Source: Pseudoalteromonas amylolytica | Lineage (GTDB): Bacteria > Pseudomonadota > Gammaproteobacteria > Enterobacterales > Alteromonadaceae | Direction: 5' to 3' | Assembly: GCF_001854605.1 (NCBI RefSeq) | Contig: NZ_MKJU01000035.1 | Location: 62,001-126,000, forward strand | DNA: 64,000 nt | Shown here: positions 61,583 through 64,000 of the stretch, one piece after another | Numbering within the stretch: the first letter of the stretch is position 1 | How the letters are laid out: every line of letters begins with the position of its first letter | The notes under the pieces: model-generated | Database searches by the model: none | What the model was told of the DNA's origin: nothing | The model's input: only the letters and a program-made list of their open reading frames with translations | Made by a program: the position numbers and the translations under genes

Positions 61583-62344
61583 CTACTTTAGGGTGATATT
61601 TATGTTATCTAACTTGTTATGGGAGATGGCATAAGTACGACTTCCTGATGCATAACGGCTGTCAGTGCTTCCATAGCGACGACGTTCAAATTCAAAGTTA
61701 ACCGTACAATCAAAGTTATTGTTTAGCTTCTCATTTTTGAAAAGTTCAAGGGCTTCAAAATCAATTGACTTCTTACCATCGTCTTCAACATCACTGAGAA
61801 TATGAGAACTGCTTATCTCTTCGTCGCCGTTTTTACATACACTGGCAATGGTTATTTTTAAGGATTCATTGTCTTTCGGGCTTGTTGCTTTAATCCAACG
61901 CAAGTCCAGAACCTCATCAACGGGGAAGGTTTGCTCTGTTTGAGGCGCTAAAATATCAATGGCCTGTGGCAAAGTGACCTTGCTTTTGAGCGTGATTTGC
62001 TCTTCTGCGCGGTACAGCTTTACCTCATATTCAGTATCTTGAGCAAAATATGGAAAGGTTACGCGGTAGTCGATATCGAAAAAGTCTACGTCTTTTTCCA
62101 TATCTTTGGTGGTGCTATTGGCTGTGACCGATAACTTATCTCCGCTAACTAGGTTGAGGTTATTCCCATTGCGGCTACTAACATTGAGCTCTGCAATCAC
62201 TCGGCTGTCATTGCCATTTGAGGTAACGTAAACGTCAGACCAAATTGCCTCGGTTTTTACATCGTTTGAATTTGTGGTTTCGGTTGAACAAGCACTAGCG
62301 AGTAGGCAACACAAAGCAGCACTGGTAAGCTTGAAATGGCGCAT
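61583..62344 (-). CDS. Hypothetical lipoprotein
   Basis: 253 aa. Lipobox LASACS. The mature part is beta-rich, with an Ig-like feel (about 30-120 and 130-245), and carries two Cys. AAGGA precedes the ATG. It lies upstream of the TOMM operon on the same strand but is closed by its own hairpin, so it is probably independent. Confidence 0.7.
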   Translation of the reverse strand: MRHFKLTSAALCCLLASACSTETTNSNDVKTEAIWSDVYVTSNGNDSRVIAELNVSSRNGNNLNLVSGDKLSVTANSTTKDMEKDVDFFDIDYRVTFPYFAQDTEYEVKLYRAEEQITLKSKVTLPQAIDILAPQTEQTFPVDEVLDLRWIKATSPKDNESLKITIASVCKNGDEEISSSHILSDVEDDGKKSIDFEALELFKNEKLNNNFDCTVNFEFERRRYGSTDSRYASGSRTYAISHNKLDNINITLK

Positions 62345-62448
62345 GAGATATCCTTATAAGAATGTACGCAAATAGAAGAGTGATGATATTAATCAAGCTG
62401 AGGTGTATATAAAATAGTAACTAACAAAAAATAACAAATTAATACAAA

Positions 62449-62727
62449 TCAGCTTGTTGGCTCGATTATTACCTTAACCTGATGAGTTTTTAATGAACAA
62501 CTGAGTGCCTCAAGGTGGTGATTGAGGTGTACAAGTGCTTGAGATAGCTCGCTTTTTGACAGTGGCTGTGTGCAGTAAAGTTGGACTTTAAGGGTTGCAT
62601 CTAGCTTTTTCATGGACCCCGTGTGGCTCAAATAGCAAAAGCTTGGACAGGTTGCTTTAAGCGCTTCACATGCTTGTGTGAGCTGTTGTATCAGCGCCTT
62701 CTCAAGGCGCTTTTCGGTTTTGGTCAT
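62449..62727 (-). CDS. Small hypothetical cytosolic protein
   Basis: 92 aa from the ATG MTKTEKRLEKAL, 4 nt past the stop of the cyclotransferase-like gene, so co-transcribed. Mixed alpha/beta (heptad-rich N-terminus, then two strands). No family recognised. Confidence 0.62.
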   Translation of the reverse strand: MTKTEKRLEKALIQQLTQACEALKATCPSFCYLSHTGSMKKLDATLKVQLYCTQPLSKSELSQALVHLNHHLEALSCSLKTHQVKVIIEPTS

Positions 62728-62731
62728 AACT

Positions 62732-63067
62732 TTACTCAGTAGCAGCGTAGATCCAGCACTGCTTACCGGAGGCAAGCGTGGCCATCACACGATGATATTC
62801 ATCCACTTCGTAGTTATCAGCTTGTGTCAGCTCATCATCCGTTATTAAAAAGACCATGCCTTTAACGGTGTCACTTTTGTCACCGGTGCGTACCAAAATT
62901 GGGTGGATATCTTTACCACTACTTGCGATAACCGCCGCATCCGTAATTTTTACTTCGTCCACTCGGTAACCCAGTAAGGTGTCGTGTTCACCTTCTAACA
63001 GGCGGCCGAAGGTGTCTAGTTGCACTTGTGATTGTTGCAATGTGCCGTATGAAAATAGTGCTTCCAT
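62732..63067 (-). CDS. Gamma-glutamylcyclotransferase-like protein
   Basis: 111 aa. MEALFSYGTLQQSQVQ is the substrate-loop motif of the GGCT/AIG2 fold, followed by LLGYRVDEVKI; GMVFLITDDELTQADNYEVDEYHRV supplies the likely catalytic Glu and conserved Tyr. AGGA lies 6 nt before the ATG, deciding the start over one five codons earlier. It would cleave gamma-glutamyl amines or peptides, releasing 5-oxoproline; substrate unknown. Confidence 0.85.
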   Translation of the reverse strand: MEALFSYGTLQQSQVQLDTFGRLLEGEHDTLLGYRVDEVKITDAAVIASSGKDIHPILVRTGDKSDTVKGMVFLITDDELTQADNYEVDEYHRVMATLASGKQCWIYAATE

Positions 63068-63280
63068 GTTCTTTCCTGTCACCTAAATTGGCCCAAAACT
63101 ATAGCAAAAATATAAATACAAAAATAGGCCAAATAACCCGCATTCAATGGATATGATAGAGTTAATTCAATCATAATATTGCCAGAGATAAGGTATATAA
63201 GCGCTGCAATTGTTGTGTAGCTCAACGCAGAAATACGCAAAAGCGCAGTGCTGTAGCATGTCGCTTATCCCCAGTTCAGG

Positions 63281-64000
63281 TTAAATGTCTTTTGGTCGAC
63301 CAACATCGCCTTGGCTGTAGTCGCATACACCCTCAACAAAAATTGTTTTAAGGGCAATAATTTCTCTGGTGGTGATGTCTTTGCCATACATGCCTTGGCG
63401 CACCGCGGTGTCTACATCTATCAGTGCACATTTGAATATATCGCCAGCCCAAGGTGCACCCGCCTCAATGCGGCTGGTACTATACATCGGAAAGCGAGAC
63501 TGGCAGGCACCATCATTTTGCTGATTCCAGCTGCCGTCAAATACGTGGTTACCTGCGGCAAAAATACTGCCATCGGCATTAAAACAGGTATCTTTTAAAT
63601 CATGAGGTTTGGCTGCAATGATACCTTCAGGCGTATGCTGTTTTATATTGCTCAGCCATTTATCCATCATGGCAAACGCTTGTGTGGTTGGGTCATGGTC
63701 TTTGTGTGCTACCCAAATCACGTGATTTTTATGGTGCCCTTGAGCGCTTTCAATGCGCAGGCGGCTGTAAAATGAAGCCGACATGTGATGCATATCTAAA
63801 TCATTTTCTAAATAATGACGAGCATCAATGATGGGCAAATGGACCTGACCAATAAATACTTGGCCTGAGCGGTATGCGGCTTCCATGGCTTGCAAAGAAC
63901 CATGATGGCGAGGTGCTGAATAACTCGTAGATTCAGTGATGTTATCGCTGCCCCACAGTGATAACCACAACGGGATTTGCGTGCCGAGCGGTGTGACTAT
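63281..64000 (-). CDS. DUF6351-type hydrolase, 5' part outside window
   Basis: 239 C-terminal residues; the frame stays open to the window edge. The end, with PHDLKDTCFNADGSIF, GACQSRFPMYST, AGAPWAGDIFKCALIDVD and FVEGVCDYSQGDVG, matches the closing region of DUF6351 proteins (tannase/polyesterase-like secreted hydrolases), as far as I recall them. Four Cys probably form disulphides in the periplasm. Function uncertain. Confidence 0.65.
   Translation of the reverse strand: MVTPLGTQIPLWLSLWGSDNITESTSYSAPRHHGSLQAMEAAYRSGQVFIGQVHLPIIDARHYLENDLDMHHMSASFYSRLRIESAQGHHKNHVIWVAHKDHDPTTQAFAMMDKWLSNIKQHTPEGIIAAKPHDLKDTCFNADGSIFAAGNHVFDGSWNQQNDGACQSRFPMYSTSRIEAGAPWAGDIFKCALIDVDTAVRQGMYGKDITTREIIALKTIFVEGVCDYSQGDVGRPKDI

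Overview
The window looks like a chromosome segment of a marine gammaproteobacterium of the Pseudoalteromonas/Alteromonadales type. The evidence is moderate GC, a ChiA of the length and domain order known from Pseudoalteromonas, a GlrK/QseG/GlrR operon, H-NOX signalling and many secreted chitin-active proteins. Species was not determined. No rRNA, tRNA, CRISPR array or insertion sequence was recognised. All assignments are from reading the sequence; no database search was run.

Layout. 1-2.1 kb: nitric-oxide signalling module (HDOD protein cut by the window edge, H-NOX sensor, soluble histidine kinase). 2.6-9.9 kb: chitinolytic cluster (GH18 chitinase, AA10 lytic polysaccharide monooxygenase, ChiA-type GH18 chitinase), closed by a strong terminator. 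10-17.9 kb: small membrane protein, periplasmic binding protein, DUF2235 hydrolase, RecQ-family helicase, AnmK and an esterase. 18.4-34.6 kb: 1113-residue secreted beta-helix protein, ATPase behind a perfect 32-bp inverted repeat, flavin amine oxidase, ArsR/permease metal module with two matching operators, leucine-rich-repeat lipoprotein, MFS transporter, DUF4153 membrane protein and a chemoreceptor. 34.9-38.2 kb: glrK-qseG-glrR operon. 38.5-39.2 and 48.5-49.5 kb: two paralogous arrays of tiny secreted EF-hand proteins. 39.4-44.3 kb: nucleosidase-NACHT-pentapeptide-WD40 protein, a predicted NLR/STAND defence protein, followed by a lone RebB-type R-body gene. 45-47.4 kb: LysR, DoxX and extradiol dioxygenase. 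50.2-61.3 kb: a minus-strand TOMM (azole-modified peptide) operon with a kinase/cyclase/ATPase regulator, c-heme lipoprotein, small basic peptide, long precursor, amidohydrolase, 2-oxoglutarate dioxygenase and YcaO cyclodehydratase. 61.5-64 kb: lipoprotein, small proteins and the 3' part of a DUF6351-type gene.

Three systems stand out. (1) The two EF-hand arrays have the same promoter architecture: a shared 23-nt element resembling a sigma-54 promoter, with 18-bp palindromes TGTTGC-N6-GCAACA whose edges lie exactly 76 and 142 nt upstream in both copies. The palindrome has the geometry of the enterobacterial GlrR site TGTC-N10-GACA, and the sigma-54 activator glrR is next door. (2) The 1646-residue protein joins a purine-nucleosidase-like effector to a NACHT ATPase and fourteen WD40 blades, which suggests abortive infection. 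(3) The TOMM operon has a 245-residue precursor ending in a very short Cys/Ser/Thr tail, an extra basic 46-residue peptide and no visible dehydrogenase or exporter.
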